A stretch of 64,000 nucleotides of DNA. It comes from Burkholderia thailandensis E264 (GTDB lineage Bacteria > Pseudomonadota > Gammaproteobacteria > Burkholderiales > Burkholderiaceae). Position numbers and translations under genes: made by a program. The stretch is taken from contig NC_007650.1 of NCBI RefSeq assembly GCF_000012365.1, positions 310,001-374,000 on the forward strand, given 5' to 3'. The notes below the pieces were generated by a model. It was not told where the DNA came from and did no database searches. It saw nothing but the letters and a program-made list of their open reading frames with translations. Positions 7,904-16,358 of this stretch are shown one piece after another; the stretch's first letter is position 1, and the number at the start of each line of letters is the position of its first letter.

Positions 7904-9404
7904 ACACGCTCAAACCCGGGCCGACACGCGCGCGGCCGCGCAGCCCGCCGTCGCGCGCGACGAGTTCGCCGCGCTGCTGCAGAAGGAGTTCAAGCCGAAG
8001 ACGGCGGAGGCGCGCGAATCGGTCGAGCGCGCGGTGCGCACGCTCGCGCAGCAGGCGCTCGAGCACACGGCAGGCATGACGACCGACGCGTACGGCAGCG
8101 TGAAGCAGATCATCGCCGAGATCGACCGCAAGCTCTCCGAGCAGATCAACCTGATCCTGCATCACCAGGAGTTCCAGACGCTCGAAGGCGCGTGGCGCGG
8201 GCTGCATTACCTCGTCACGAACACCGAGACCGACGAGTTGCTGAAGATCAAGGCGCTGCCCGCGTCGCGCAACGAGCTCGCGCGCACGCTCAAGCGCTAC
8301 AAGGGCGTTGCATGGGATCAGAGCCCGCTGTTTCGCAAGGTCTACGAAGAGGAGTACGGCCAGTTCGGCGGCGAGCCGTTCGGCTGCCTCGTCGGCGATT
8401 TTTACTTCAACCACAGCCCGCCCGACGTCGAGATGCTCGGCGAGCTGTCGAAGATCGCGGCCGCCGCGCACGCACCGTTCATCGCGGGCGCGTCGCCCGA
8501 GCTGATGCAGATGGATTCGTGGCAGGAACTGGCCAATCCGCGCGACCTCACGAAGATCTTCCAGAACACCGAATACGCGGCGTGGCGCAGCCTGCGCCAG
8601 TCCGAGGATTCGCGCTACGTCGGGCTCGCGATGCCGCGCTTTCTCGCCCGGCTGCCGTATGGCGCGCGCACGAACCCCGTCGACGAATTCGACTTCGAGG
8701 AAGACACCGACGCCGCGAGCCACGACCGCTATACGTGGGCGAATTCCGCGTACGCGATGGCGGCGAACATCAACCGCTCGTTCAAGCTGTACGGCTGGTG
8801 CTCGTCGATCCGCGGCGTCGAATCGGGCGGCGCGGTCGAGGGGCTGCCGTGCCACACGTTCCCGACCGACGACGGCGGCGTCGACCAGAAGTGCCCGACC
8901 GAGATCGCGATCAGCGACCGCCGCGAGGCCGAGCTCGCGAAGAACGGATTCATGCCGTTCGTTCATCGAAAGAATTCGGATTTCGCGGCGTTCATCGGCG
9001 CGCAGTCGCTGTATCAGCCCGCCGAGTATCACGATCCCGACGCGACCGCGAACGCGCGGCTCTCCGGCCGCCTGCCGTACCTGTTCGCATGCTGCCGCTT
9101 CGCGCATTACCTGAAGTGCATCGTGCGCGACAAGATCGGCTCGTTTCGCGAGCGCGACGACATGGAGCGCTGGCTCAACGACTGGATCATGAACTACGTC
9201 GACGGCGATCCGGCGAACTCGTCGCAGGAGACGAAGGCGCGCAAGCCGCTCGCGGCCGCGCAGGTTGTCGTCGAGGAGATCGACGACAACCCCGGCTATT
9301 ACGCGTCGAAATTCTTCCTGCGGCCGCATTACCAACTGGAAGGGCTCACCGTGTCGCTGCGGCTCATCTCGAAGCTGCCGTCGGCGAAGGCGGCGAGCGA
9401 ATGA
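7896..9404 (+). CDS. tssC: T6SS contractile sheath large subunit TssC (VipB)
   Basis: TssC forms the bulk of the contractile sheath with TssB and is recycled by ClpV. The 502-residue length is typical. Diagnostic stretches include LEGAWRGLHYLV, PFGCLVGDFYF, RFLARLPYG, WCSSIRGVESGGAVEGLP and the C-terminal YYASKFFLRPHYQLEGL. It overlaps tssB by 8 bp and is followed by a 57-bp spacer before hcp. Confidence 0.97.
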   Translation: MNEHAQTRADTRAAAQPAVARDEFAALLQKEFKPKTAEARESVERAVRTLAQQALEHTAGMTTDAYGSVKQIIAEIDRKLSEQINLILHHQEFQTLEGAWRGLHYLVTNTETDELLKIKALPASRNELARTLKRYKGVAWDQSPLFRKVYEEEYGQFGGEPFGCLVGDFYFNHSPPDVEMLGELSKIAAAAHAPFIAGASPELMQMDSWQELANPRDLTKIFQNTEYAAWRSLRQSEDSRYVGLAMPRFLARLPYGARTNPVDEFDFEEDTDAASHDRYTWANSAYAMAANINRSFKLYGWCSSIRGVESGGAVEGLPCHTFPTDDGGVDQKCPTEIAISDRREAELAKNGFMPFVHRKNSDFAAFIGAQSLYQPAEYHDPDATANARLSGRLPYLFACCRFAHYLKCIVRDKIGSFRERDDMERWLNDWIMNYVDGDPANSSQETKARKPLAAAQVVVEEIDDNPGYYASKFFLRPHYQLEGLTVSLRLISKLPSAKAASE

Positions 9405-9461
9405 GCGTCAAACGATTGAGATTGAACTGACATCCCGCAATCAACCACAACGGAGACAACG

Positions 9462-9953
9462 ATGGGCGTGGCAATGTTTATGAAAGTGGACGGCGTCACC
9501 GGCGAATCGGCCGACGCGCAGCACAAGGGCTGGACCGACATCCAGTCGTTCTCGTGGGGCGCGAGCCAGCCGGGCGCGATGGCGAGCGGCAGCGGCGGCA
9601 ACGCGGGCAAGGCGAGCTTCAACGATCTCGTCGTCGCCGCATACATGGACAAGGGCGCGACGGCGATCATCAAGAACTGCGCGAACGGCAAGCATTTGTC
9701 GTCCGTCGAGATCTCGGCGTGCAAGACGGGCGGCTCGCAGATCGAGTTCATGCGCGTGACGCTGCAGGAAGTGCTCGTCACGTCCGCGCAGATCGCGGGC
9801 GTCGATCCGGGCGACGCGGCCGACCGGCTGATGATGCAGTACGGCTTCCAGGCCGCGAAGGTCAAGAAGCAGTACTGGCAGCAGAACGACAACGGCGGCA
9901 AGGGCGCCGAGGTGTCGGTCGGCTGGAACATCAAGGAAAACACCGAGATGTGA
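9462..9953 (+). CDS. hcp: T6SS inner-tube protein Hcp (TssD)
   Basis: Hcp hexamers stack into the tube that is pushed into the target cell and are secreted in bulk. The 163-residue protein starts MGVAMFMKVDGVTGES and contains WTDIQSFSWGASQPG and FMRVTLQEVLVTS, all typical of the family. The start follows cggagacaac. It lies between the sheath genes and tssE in canonical order. Confidence 0.96.
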   Translation: MGVAMFMKVDGVTGESADAQHKGWTDIQSFSWGASQPGAMASGSGGNAGKASFNDLVVAAYMDKGATAIIKNCANGKHLSSVEISACKTGGSQIEFMRVTLQEVLVTSAQIAGVDPGDAADRLMMQYGFQAAKVKKQYWQQNDNGGKGAEVSVGWNIKENTEM

Positions 9954-9971
9954 CGGCGCCGGGCGCGGATC

Positions 9972-10532
9972 ATGAACGACGACACGCGAGCCCGGGGCGG
10001 CCGTGAGGGCGGCCTGCGCGCCGCGCGCGACCGGCTGCAGCCCGCGCTGCTCGACCGGCTGACCGACGACGAGCGCGCACGGTGCACCGAGCCGCCCGAC
10101 GCGCAGGCGATCGGCGGCGAGCGCCTGCGCGCGGCGGTGCTGCGCGACCTCGCGTGGCTGCTCAACACGCGCAACGGCGAGGACGGCTTCGTCGACTGGG
10201 CGGCGTTCGCGCACGCGCAGGCGTCGGTGCTCAACTACGGGATGCGGCCGCTCGTCGGCAAGCCGATGTCGGGCGTCGAGCGGATGTCGGTCGAGGCGTC
10301 GATTCGCGATGCGATCGTGCGCTTCGAGCCGCGCATCGCGCCCGACAGCGTCGAGGTGCGCAGCGTGCTCGACGCGCCGGGCGGCGCGGCGGGCGAGCGC
10401 CGGCACAACGTGCTGATGTTCGAGATCAAGGGCACGCTGTGGTCGGTTCCGCATCCGGTCGAGTTCGTGCTGCGCTCGGCTCTCGATCTGGAGACGGGGG
10501 CGATGGCGCTGCAACCGGCGGCGGGGGGCTGA
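9972..10532 (+). CDS. tssE: T6SS baseplate protein TssE (gp25-like)
   Basis: TssE is the T4 gp25-like baseplate wedge that initiates sheath polymerisation. The conserved gp25 core is visible: RDLAWLLNTRNG, SVLNYGMRPLVG, and the helix and strand around DAIVRFEPRIAPDSVEVR. The 186-residue length is normal. It starts 18 bp after hcp and ends 4 bp before tssF. Confidence 0.95.
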   Translation: MNDDTRARGGREGGLRAARDRLQPALLDRLTDDERARCTEPPDAQAIGGERLRAAVLRDLAWLLNTRNGEDGFVDWAAFAHAQASVLNYGMRPLVGKPMSGVERMSVEASIRDAIVRFEPRIAPDSVEVRSVLDAPGGAAGERRHNVLMFEIKGTLWSVPHPVEFVLRSALDLETGAMALQPAAGG

Positions 10533-10536
10533 CGCG

Positions 10537-12408
10537 ATGGACACGCGCCTGCTCGACTACTACAACCGCGAGCTCGCGTACCTGCGCGAGTTGGGCGGCG
10601 AGTTCGCGCAGCAGTTTCCGAAAGTGGCCGCGCGCCTGCGGATGCACGAATCGGGGCCGCCCGATCCGTACGTCGAGCGGCTGCTTGAAGGCTTCAGCTT
10701 CCTCACCGCGCGCGTGCAGCTGAAGATGGATGCGGAGTTTCCGCGCTTCACGCAGGCGCTGCTCGACGCCGTTTATCCGGGCTACGTCGCGCCGGTTCCG
10801 TCGATGGCGATCATGCAGTTCACGCCGATGATGAACGAAGGCAGTCTCGCGCAAGGCTACCGGCTGCCGGCCGGCACCGCGCTGCGCGCGCGGCCGGCCG
10901 CGTCCGAGCAGACCGCGTGCGAGTTTCGCACCGCGCACGATTTGACGCTGTGGCCGCTGGAACTCACGGCCGCGTCGGTGACGGGCGCGCCCGCGTACCT
11001 GCCGCGCTCGGCGACGGCCGCGCGGCGCGACGTGCGCGGCGCGCTGCGCATCCGCCTGAAGGCGTGCGGCGGCGCGAGCCTCGCGAAACTGCCGATCGAG
11101 CGCCTGATGTTCCATCTCGCCGGACCCGAGCGCGACGCGCTGCATCTGCTCGAACTGATCGCCGGGCATACGATCGGCGTCGTGTGCCACGACGCGGCGC
11201 AGCCGCCGCGCTGGCTGCACGCGCTCGGCGCGGACGCGCTCGCCCATCAGGGCTTCGACGCCGCCCAGGCGCTGCTGCCAGACGACGGCCGCAGCTTCCA
11301 AGGCTATCGCCTGCTGCGCGAGTATTTCGCGTTTCCCGCGCGCTTCCTGTTCTTCAGCATCGAGGGATTGCGGCCCGCGCTCGCGCGCGCGACGGGCGAC
11401 ACGTTCGAGCTGACGCTGCTGCTCGACCGGCACGACGCGGCGCTCGAGAACAGCGTCGATGCGCGGCACGTCGCGTTGAACTGCACGCCGGCCGTCAATC
11501 TGTTCGCGCGTCGCGGAGACCGCATTCCGGTCCATCCGGGCGCGCGCGAGCATCATGTCGTCGTCGATCGCAGCCGGCCGCTCGACTACGAGGTCTATGC
11601 GGTGCGGCGGCTCGCGGGCGAGCCGCGCGACGACGCCCAGGCGCGCGAGTTCCGGCCGTTCCACGCGTCGTTCGCGGGCGACGACGGCAATTACGGCGCG
11701 TACTACACGGTGCGCCGCGAGCCGCGGCTCGTATCCGCGCGCGCGCGCGCGAACGGCACGCGCACGGGCTACGTCGGCAGCGAGACGTTCGTGTCGCTCG
11801 TCGACAGCGAGTGCGCGCCGTACGACGAATCGATCCGCTATCTGTCCGCCGACACGCTGTGCACGAATCGCGATCTCGTGCTGCTGCTGCCGGCGGGCGA
11901 CGCGAACGCGTTCACGCTGCGCGTGTCGGCGCCCGTCGAGCGGATCGCCGCGATTCGCGGGCCGTCGCGGCCGCGCGCGCCGATCGCCGATGCGCAGACC
12001 GCGTGGCGGCTCGTGAGCCACCTCGGGCTCGCGCGCCAAACGCTGACCGACGTCGACGACGAAGAAGGCGCGCGCGTGCTGCGCGAACTGCTCGGCCTGC
12101 ATGCGGACCCGGCCGACGCGGCGATGCGCCGGCAGATCGACGGCGTGCATCGCGTCGCGTTCACGCCGGTGTTTCGCAGGCTGCCCGCAGCCGGGCCGCT
12201 GATGTTCGGGCGCGGCGTGCAGGTGGATGTGACCGTCGACGATCATGCGTTTTCCGGCGACAGCCCGTATCTGCTCGGCGCGGTGCTCGAGCAGTTTTTC
12301 GCGCGGCACGTGTCGATCAACTCGTTCGCCGAATGCGTGCTGAGCAGCGCGCAGCGCGGCAGGCTCGCGCAATGGCCGGCGCGCGTCGGCAGGCGGCCCG
12401 CGATATGA
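10537..12408 (+). CDS. tssF: T6SS baseplate protein TssF
   Basis: TssF is a gp6-like baseplate wedge component that works with TssG and TssK. The N-terminus MDTRLLDYYNRELAYLRELG is almost diagnostic, followed by FPKVAARLRM and FTARVQLKMDAEFP-like text. The C-terminus has GVQVDVTVDD and ISINSFAE-like family motifs (here VSINSFAECVL). The 623-residue length is typical. Its TGA overlaps the tssG ATG. Confidence 0.96.
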   Translation: MDTRLLDYYNRELAYLRELGGEFAQQFPKVAARLRMHESGPPDPYVERLLEGFSFLTARVQLKMDAEFPRFTQALLDAVYPGYVAPVPSMAIMQFTPMMNEGSLAQGYRLPAGTALRARPAASEQTACEFRTAHDLTLWPLELTAASVTGAPAYLPRSATAARRDVRGALRIRLKACGGASLAKLPIERLMFHLAGPERDALHLLELIAGHTIGVVCHDAAQPPRWLHALGADALAHQGFDAAQALLPDDGRSFQGYRLLREYFAFPARFLFFSIEGLRPALARATGDTFELTLLLDRHDAALENSVDARHVALNCTPAVNLFARRGDRIPVHPGAREHHVVVDRSRPLDYEVYAVRRLAGEPRDDAQAREFRPFHASFAGDDGNYGAYYTVRREPRLVSARARANGTRTGYVGSETFVSLVDSECAPYDESIRYLSADTLCTNRDLVLLLPAGDANAFTLRVSAPVERIAAIRGPSRPRAPIADAQTAWRLVSHLGLARQTLTDVDDEEGARVLRELLGLHADPADAAMRRQIDGVHRVAFTPVFRRLPAAGPLMFGRGVQVDVTVDDHAFSGDSPYLLGAVLEQFFARHVSINSFAECVLSSAQRGRLAQWPARVGRRPAI

Positions 12409-13688
12409 CGGCGCAACCGAAGCCGAATCCGGAGCCCGCCGGCGCGGACGCGGGCTCGCACGCGAACTCGAAAGCGGGCCGGCGCGCGGGCGCGGCTTCG
12501 AATGCGGAGCCGGGCGCGATGCCGAATGCGGATTGGGACGCGGCCGCGGATGCGACGCCGAACGCAACGCCAAGCGCGACGACGCAGGCCGATGCCGCGC
12601 GCCGCGACGCATGGTGGCGCCGCCTGCGCGCCGCGCCGCACGGCTACGACCTGTTCCACGCGCTGCGCTGGCTCGACGCGCTGTCGCCGGAGCACGCGCC
12701 GTCCGGCTACGCGTCGCGGCCGCGCGACGAGCCGGTGCGCTTCGGCCAGGCGCCGTCGCTCGCGTTCGCGGCGGCGATGCTCGCCGACGTGCGCGACGAG
12801 GCCCCGAGGCCGCGCGTGGCGATTCACGGCTTCGGGCTGTTCGGGCCGAACGGGCCGCTGCCGTCGCATCTGACCGAGTATGCGTACGAGCGCGCGGCGC
12901 AGCATGACGATCCGACCTTCGCCGCGTTCGCCGACCTGTTTCATCATCGGCTGATCCTGCTGTTCTATCGCGCATGGGCCGACGCGCAGCCGACCGTCAG
13001 TCTCGACCGGCCGGCGCGCGCGCGGTTCGATCGCTACGTGGCCAGCCTGATCGGGCCGTGCGATGCGCGTTCATGCGATGCGCCGCGCGGTGCTAACGCG
13101 ATCGCGCCGCACGCGAAGTATCACCAGGCGGGCCATCTGGTGCGGCACACGCGCAACCCGGAGGGGCTCGTGCAGATCCTGCAGCGCTATTTCGGCGTGC
13201 GGGCGCGCATCGTCGAGCACGTGCCGCGGTGGGTGATGCTCGATCGCGCGCAGCGCTGCGCGATCCGCGCGACGCGGCCGACACAGCCGCTCGGCGGCGC
13301 CGTGCTCGGCCGTGCGGTGCGCGACGCGCAATCGCGCTTTCGGATCGTGCTCGGCCCGCTGACGCTCGACGAGTACCGGCGGTTCCTGCCGGGCGGCGCG
13401 CACGCGCAGCAGCTCGCGCAATGGGTGCGCGAATACGTCGGCATCGAATTCGACTGGGACGTGCAGCTCGAGCTCGCGCGCGGCGAAGTGCCGGCGCTCG
13501 CGCTCGGCAGCCGCGACGGACTCGGCCGCACCGCGTGGCTCGGCGAGCGGCTCGATCCCGGCCCCGCGCGCGACCTCGTGCTCGGCTACGACGGGCGCGC
13601 GCGCGGCGGCGCGGGCGTTGCGCGAGCCCGATCGACCGCGGCCGATCAGGCGGCCGCCGCCGATGCGTTTGATCGTCAACCTGCCTGA
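12405..13688 (+). CDS. tssG: T6SS baseplate protein TssG
   Basis: TssG is a gp53-like baseplate wedge subunit that forms a 2:1 complex with TssF. The start ATG overlaps the tssF stop (ATGA), giving 427 residues. The first 60 or so residues are a low-complexity Ala/Asn/Pro-rich extension; the conserved domain starts near WWRRLRAAPHGYDLFHALRW. Other family stretches are IHGFGLFGPNGPLPSHLTEY, the HHRLILLFYRAWAD segment and LGRAVRDAQSRFRI. A later start that trims the extension cannot be excluded. Confidence 0.93.
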   Translation: MTAQPKPNPEPAGADAGSHANSKAGRRAGAASNAEPGAMPNADWDAAADATPNATPSATTQADAARRDAWWRRLRAAPHGYDLFHALRWLDALSPEHAPSGYASRPRDEPVRFGQAPSLAFAAAMLADVRDEAPRPRVAIHGFGLFGPNGPLPSHLTEYAYERAAQHDDPTFAAFADLFHHRLILLFYRAWADAQPTVSLDRPARARFDRYVASLIGPCDARSCDAPRGANAIAPHAKYHQAGHLVRHTRNPEGLVQILQRYFGVRARIVEHVPRWVMLDRAQRCAIRATRPTQPLGGAVLGRAVRDAQSRFRIVLGPLTLDEYRRFLPGGAHAQQLAQWVREYVGIEFDWDVQLELARGEVPALALGSRDGLGRTAWLGERLDPGPARDLVLGYDGRARGGAGVARARSTAADQAAAADAFDRQPA

Positions 13689-13700
13689 ACGGGAATCGCC

Positions 13701-16358
13701 ATGTCCGATATCGGCCGAGTGACCTTGTTCGGAAAGCTGAACGCTTTTCTCTACGAGACATTGGAGCAGGCGACGGGCTTCTGCCGGCTGCGCGGCAATC
13801 CGTACGTCGAGCTCGCGCACTGGCTGAACCAGATGCTCCAGCGCCCGGACAGCGACGTGCACCGGGTCCTGCGCCGCTTCGACATCGAAGCGGCCGCGAT
13901 CGATCGCGGGATCGTCTCGGCGCTCGACCGGTTGCCGCGCGGCGCGGGCTCCGTGTCCGATCTGTCCGCGCACATCGACGACGCGGTCGAGCGCGCGTGG
14001 GTCTACGCGACGCTCAAATACGACGCGACGCAGATCCGCGGCGCGGTGCTGCTGCTCGCGATCGTGAAGACGGCGCAACTGCGCAACGTGCTGTATGCGA
14101 TCGCGCGCGACTTCGAGCGGATCGTGCCGGACGTGTTCGCCGACGAACTCGAGCGGATCGTCGAAGGCTCGCCGGAAGCGCCGCCGCCGGCGGCGCGCGC
14201 ATCGGCGGGCGCGGGGGGCGGCGCATCGCCCGCCGCGCGGGAAGGCTCGGCGCTCGCGCGCTACGCGGTCGATCTGACCGCGCGGGCGCGCGCGGGTGAG
14301 ATCGATCCGGTGGTGGGCCGCGACGGCGAGATTCGTCAGATCGTCGACATCCTGCTGCGCCGCCGGCAGAACAATCCGCTGCTCGTCGGCGAGGCGGGCG
14401 TCGGCAAGACCGCGGTCGCAGAAGGCTTCGCGCTGCGCATCGTCGCGGGCGACGTGCCGCCGCCGCTGCGCGACGTCGAACTGTATCTGCTCGACATCGG
14501 CCTGCTGCAAGCGGGCGCGAGCGTGAAGGGCGAATTCGAGAGCCGCCTGCGCGGCGTGATCGACGAGGCGACATCGAGCGAGCGGCCCGTCATTCTGTTC
14601 GTCGACGAGGTGCATACGCTCGTCGGCGCGGGCGGCGCGGCGGGCACGGGCGACGCGGCGAACCTCTTGAAGCCCGCGCTCGCGCGCGGCCTGCTGCGCA
14701 CGATCGGCGCGACGACGTGGTCCGAGTACAAGCAGTACATCGAGAAGGACCCGGCGCTCACGCGGCGCTTCCAGCTCGTGCAGGTGCGCGAGCCGGAGGA
14801 GGGCGCGGCGCTGACGATGCTGCGCGGACTCGCCGCGAAGCTGGAGGCGCACCACCGCGTGCTCGTGCTCGACGATGCGTTGCAGGCGGCCGTCACGCTG
14901 TCGCATCGCTACATTCCGGCGCGGCAATTGCCCGACAAGGCGATCAGCCTGCTCGACACCGCGTGCGCGCGCGTCGCGGTCAGCCAGCACGCGGTGCCCG
15001 CGCCGATCGAGGATGCGCGGCGGCGGATCGACAGCCTGCGCGTCGAGCGCGAACTGATCGCGCGCGAGTGCGCGCTCGGCGCGGGCGATGCGCCGCGGCT
15101 CGATGCGATCGATGCGTCGATCGCGAGCGAACAGGCCGCGCTCGATGCGCTCGACGCGCGCTGGCAGGCGGAGCGCGACGCGCTCGGCCAGATCGTCGAC
15201 TGGCGGGCCTCGCTGCTGGCCGACGATCCTTCGCGCGCGCTCGATGAGACGGCGCGCGCGGACGTGCAGGCGAAGCTCTCGGCTGCGCTGCGCGCGCTCG
15301 CCGAGTTGCAGGGCGAGACGCCGCTCGTGCTGCCCGCGGTCGACACGCACGCGGTGGCCGCCGTCGTGTCCGACTGGACCGGCATCCCGCTCGGCCGGAT
15401 GGTGCGTGACGAGATGCAATCGGTGCTGAAGCTCGCCGACACGCTCGCCGAGCGTGTGGTCGGCCAGCGGCACGCGGTCGAGCTGATCGCCGAGCGCATC
15501 CAGACCGCGCGCGCGCGGCTCGACGATCCGGCCAAGCCGCACGGCGTGTTCCTGCTGTGCGGGCCGTCCGGCGTCGGCAAGACCGAGACGGCGCTCGCGC
15601 TCGCCGAGACGCTGTACGGCGGCGAGCACAACGCGATCACGATCAACATGAGCGAGTTCCAGGAGGCGCATACCGTATCGACGCTCAAGGGCGCGCCGCC
15701 CGGCTACGTCGGCTACGGACAGGGCGGCGTGCTGACCGAGGCGGTGCGGCGGCGGCCGTACAGCGTCGTGCTGCTCGACGAAATCGAGAAGGCGCACCGC
15801 GACGTGCACGAGATCTTCTTTCAGGTGTTCGACAAGGGCTGGATGGAAGACGGCGAAGGGCGCTACATCGACTTTCGCAACACGGTGATCCTCCTCACGT
15901 CGAACGTCGGTTCCGAGCGCGTGATGCAGCTGTGCCGCGACCCGCAGCGCCTGCCCGATGCGCAGACCTTGACCGATGCGCTGCGCGCGCCGCTGCGCGA
16001 AGTGTTCCCCGCCGCGTTGTTGGGACGCCTGAGCGTCGTGCCGTACTACCCGCTCACCGACGAGATGCTCGCGCGGATCGTCGCGTTGCAGCTCGCGCGC
16101 ATCGAGCGCCGAATCGAATCGCACCACGGCATCGCGCTGCGCTGCGAGGATTCGGCGACCGCGCTGATCGTCGAGCGCTGCCGGACGATCGAATCCGGCG
16201 GCCGGATGGTCGACGCGATTCTCACGCACACGGTGCTGCCGCGCATCAGCCAGGAGATCCTGCGCGCGACGATCGAGGGGCGCGCGCTGCGGGCGATCGA
16301 CGTGAGCGCCGAAGACGGCCAGTTCGTTTATCGATTCGAAGAGGAGGGTGCGACGTGA
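13701..16358 (+). CDS. clpV: T6SS AAA+ ATPase ClpV (TssH)
   Basis: ClpV unfolds and recycles the contracted TssBC sheath. The 885-residue protein has an N-domain, a first AAA+ module with Walker A GEAGVGKT (about 230-237) and Walker B VILFVDEVH, a middle helical region, and a second AAA+ module with Walker A GPSGVGKT (about 621-628) and VVLLDEIEKAH. The start is preceded by gggaatcgcc, 12 bp after tssG. Its TGA overlaps the vgrG GTG start. Confidence 0.97.
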   Translation: MSDIGRVTLFGKLNAFLYETLEQATGFCRLRGNPYVELAHWLNQMLQRPDSDVHRVLRRFDIEAAAIDRGIVSALDRLPRGAGSVSDLSAHIDDAVERAWVYATLKYDATQIRGAVLLLAIVKTAQLRNVLYAIARDFERIVPDVFADELERIVEGSPEAPPPAARASAGAGGGASPAAREGSALARYAVDLTARARAGEIDPVVGRDGEIRQIVDILLRRRQNNPLLVGEAGVGKTAVAEGFALRIVAGDVPPPLRDVELYLLDIGLLQAGASVKGEFESRLRGVIDEATSSERPVILFVDEVHTLVGAGGAAGTGDAANLLKPALARGLLRTIGATTWSEYKQYIEKDPALTRRFQLVQVREPEEGAALTMLRGLAAKLEAHHRVLVLDDALQAAVTLSHRYIPARQLPDKAISLLDTACARVAVSQHAVPAPIEDARRRIDSLRVERELIARECALGAGDAPRLDAIDASIASEQAALDALDARWQAERDALGQIVDWRASLLADDPSRALDETARADVQAKLSAALRALAELQGETPLVLPAVDTHAVAAVVSDWTGIPLGRMVRDEMQSVLKLADTLAERVVGQRHAVELIAERIQTARARLDDPAKPHGVFLLCGPSGVGKTETALALAETLYGGEHNAITINMSEFQEAHTVSTLKGAPPGYVGYGQGGVLTEAVRRRPYSVVLLDEIEKAHRDVHEIFFQVFDKGWMEDGEGRYIDFRNTVILLTSNVGSERVMQLCRDPQRLPDAQTLTDALRAPLREVFPAALLGRLSVVPYYPLTDEMLARIVALQLARIERRIESHHGIALRCEDSATALIVERCRTIESGGRMVDAILTHTVLPRISQEILRATIEGRALRAIDVSAEDGQFVYRFEEEGAT

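Noticed and set aside
13071..16229. A 1052-codon open frame on the minus strand, antisense to tssG and clpV
   Set aside because: It is the mirror of a GC-rich coding region. Its Arg/Ala/His-rich translation has no recognisable domain, and the plus-strand genes there are unambiguous.
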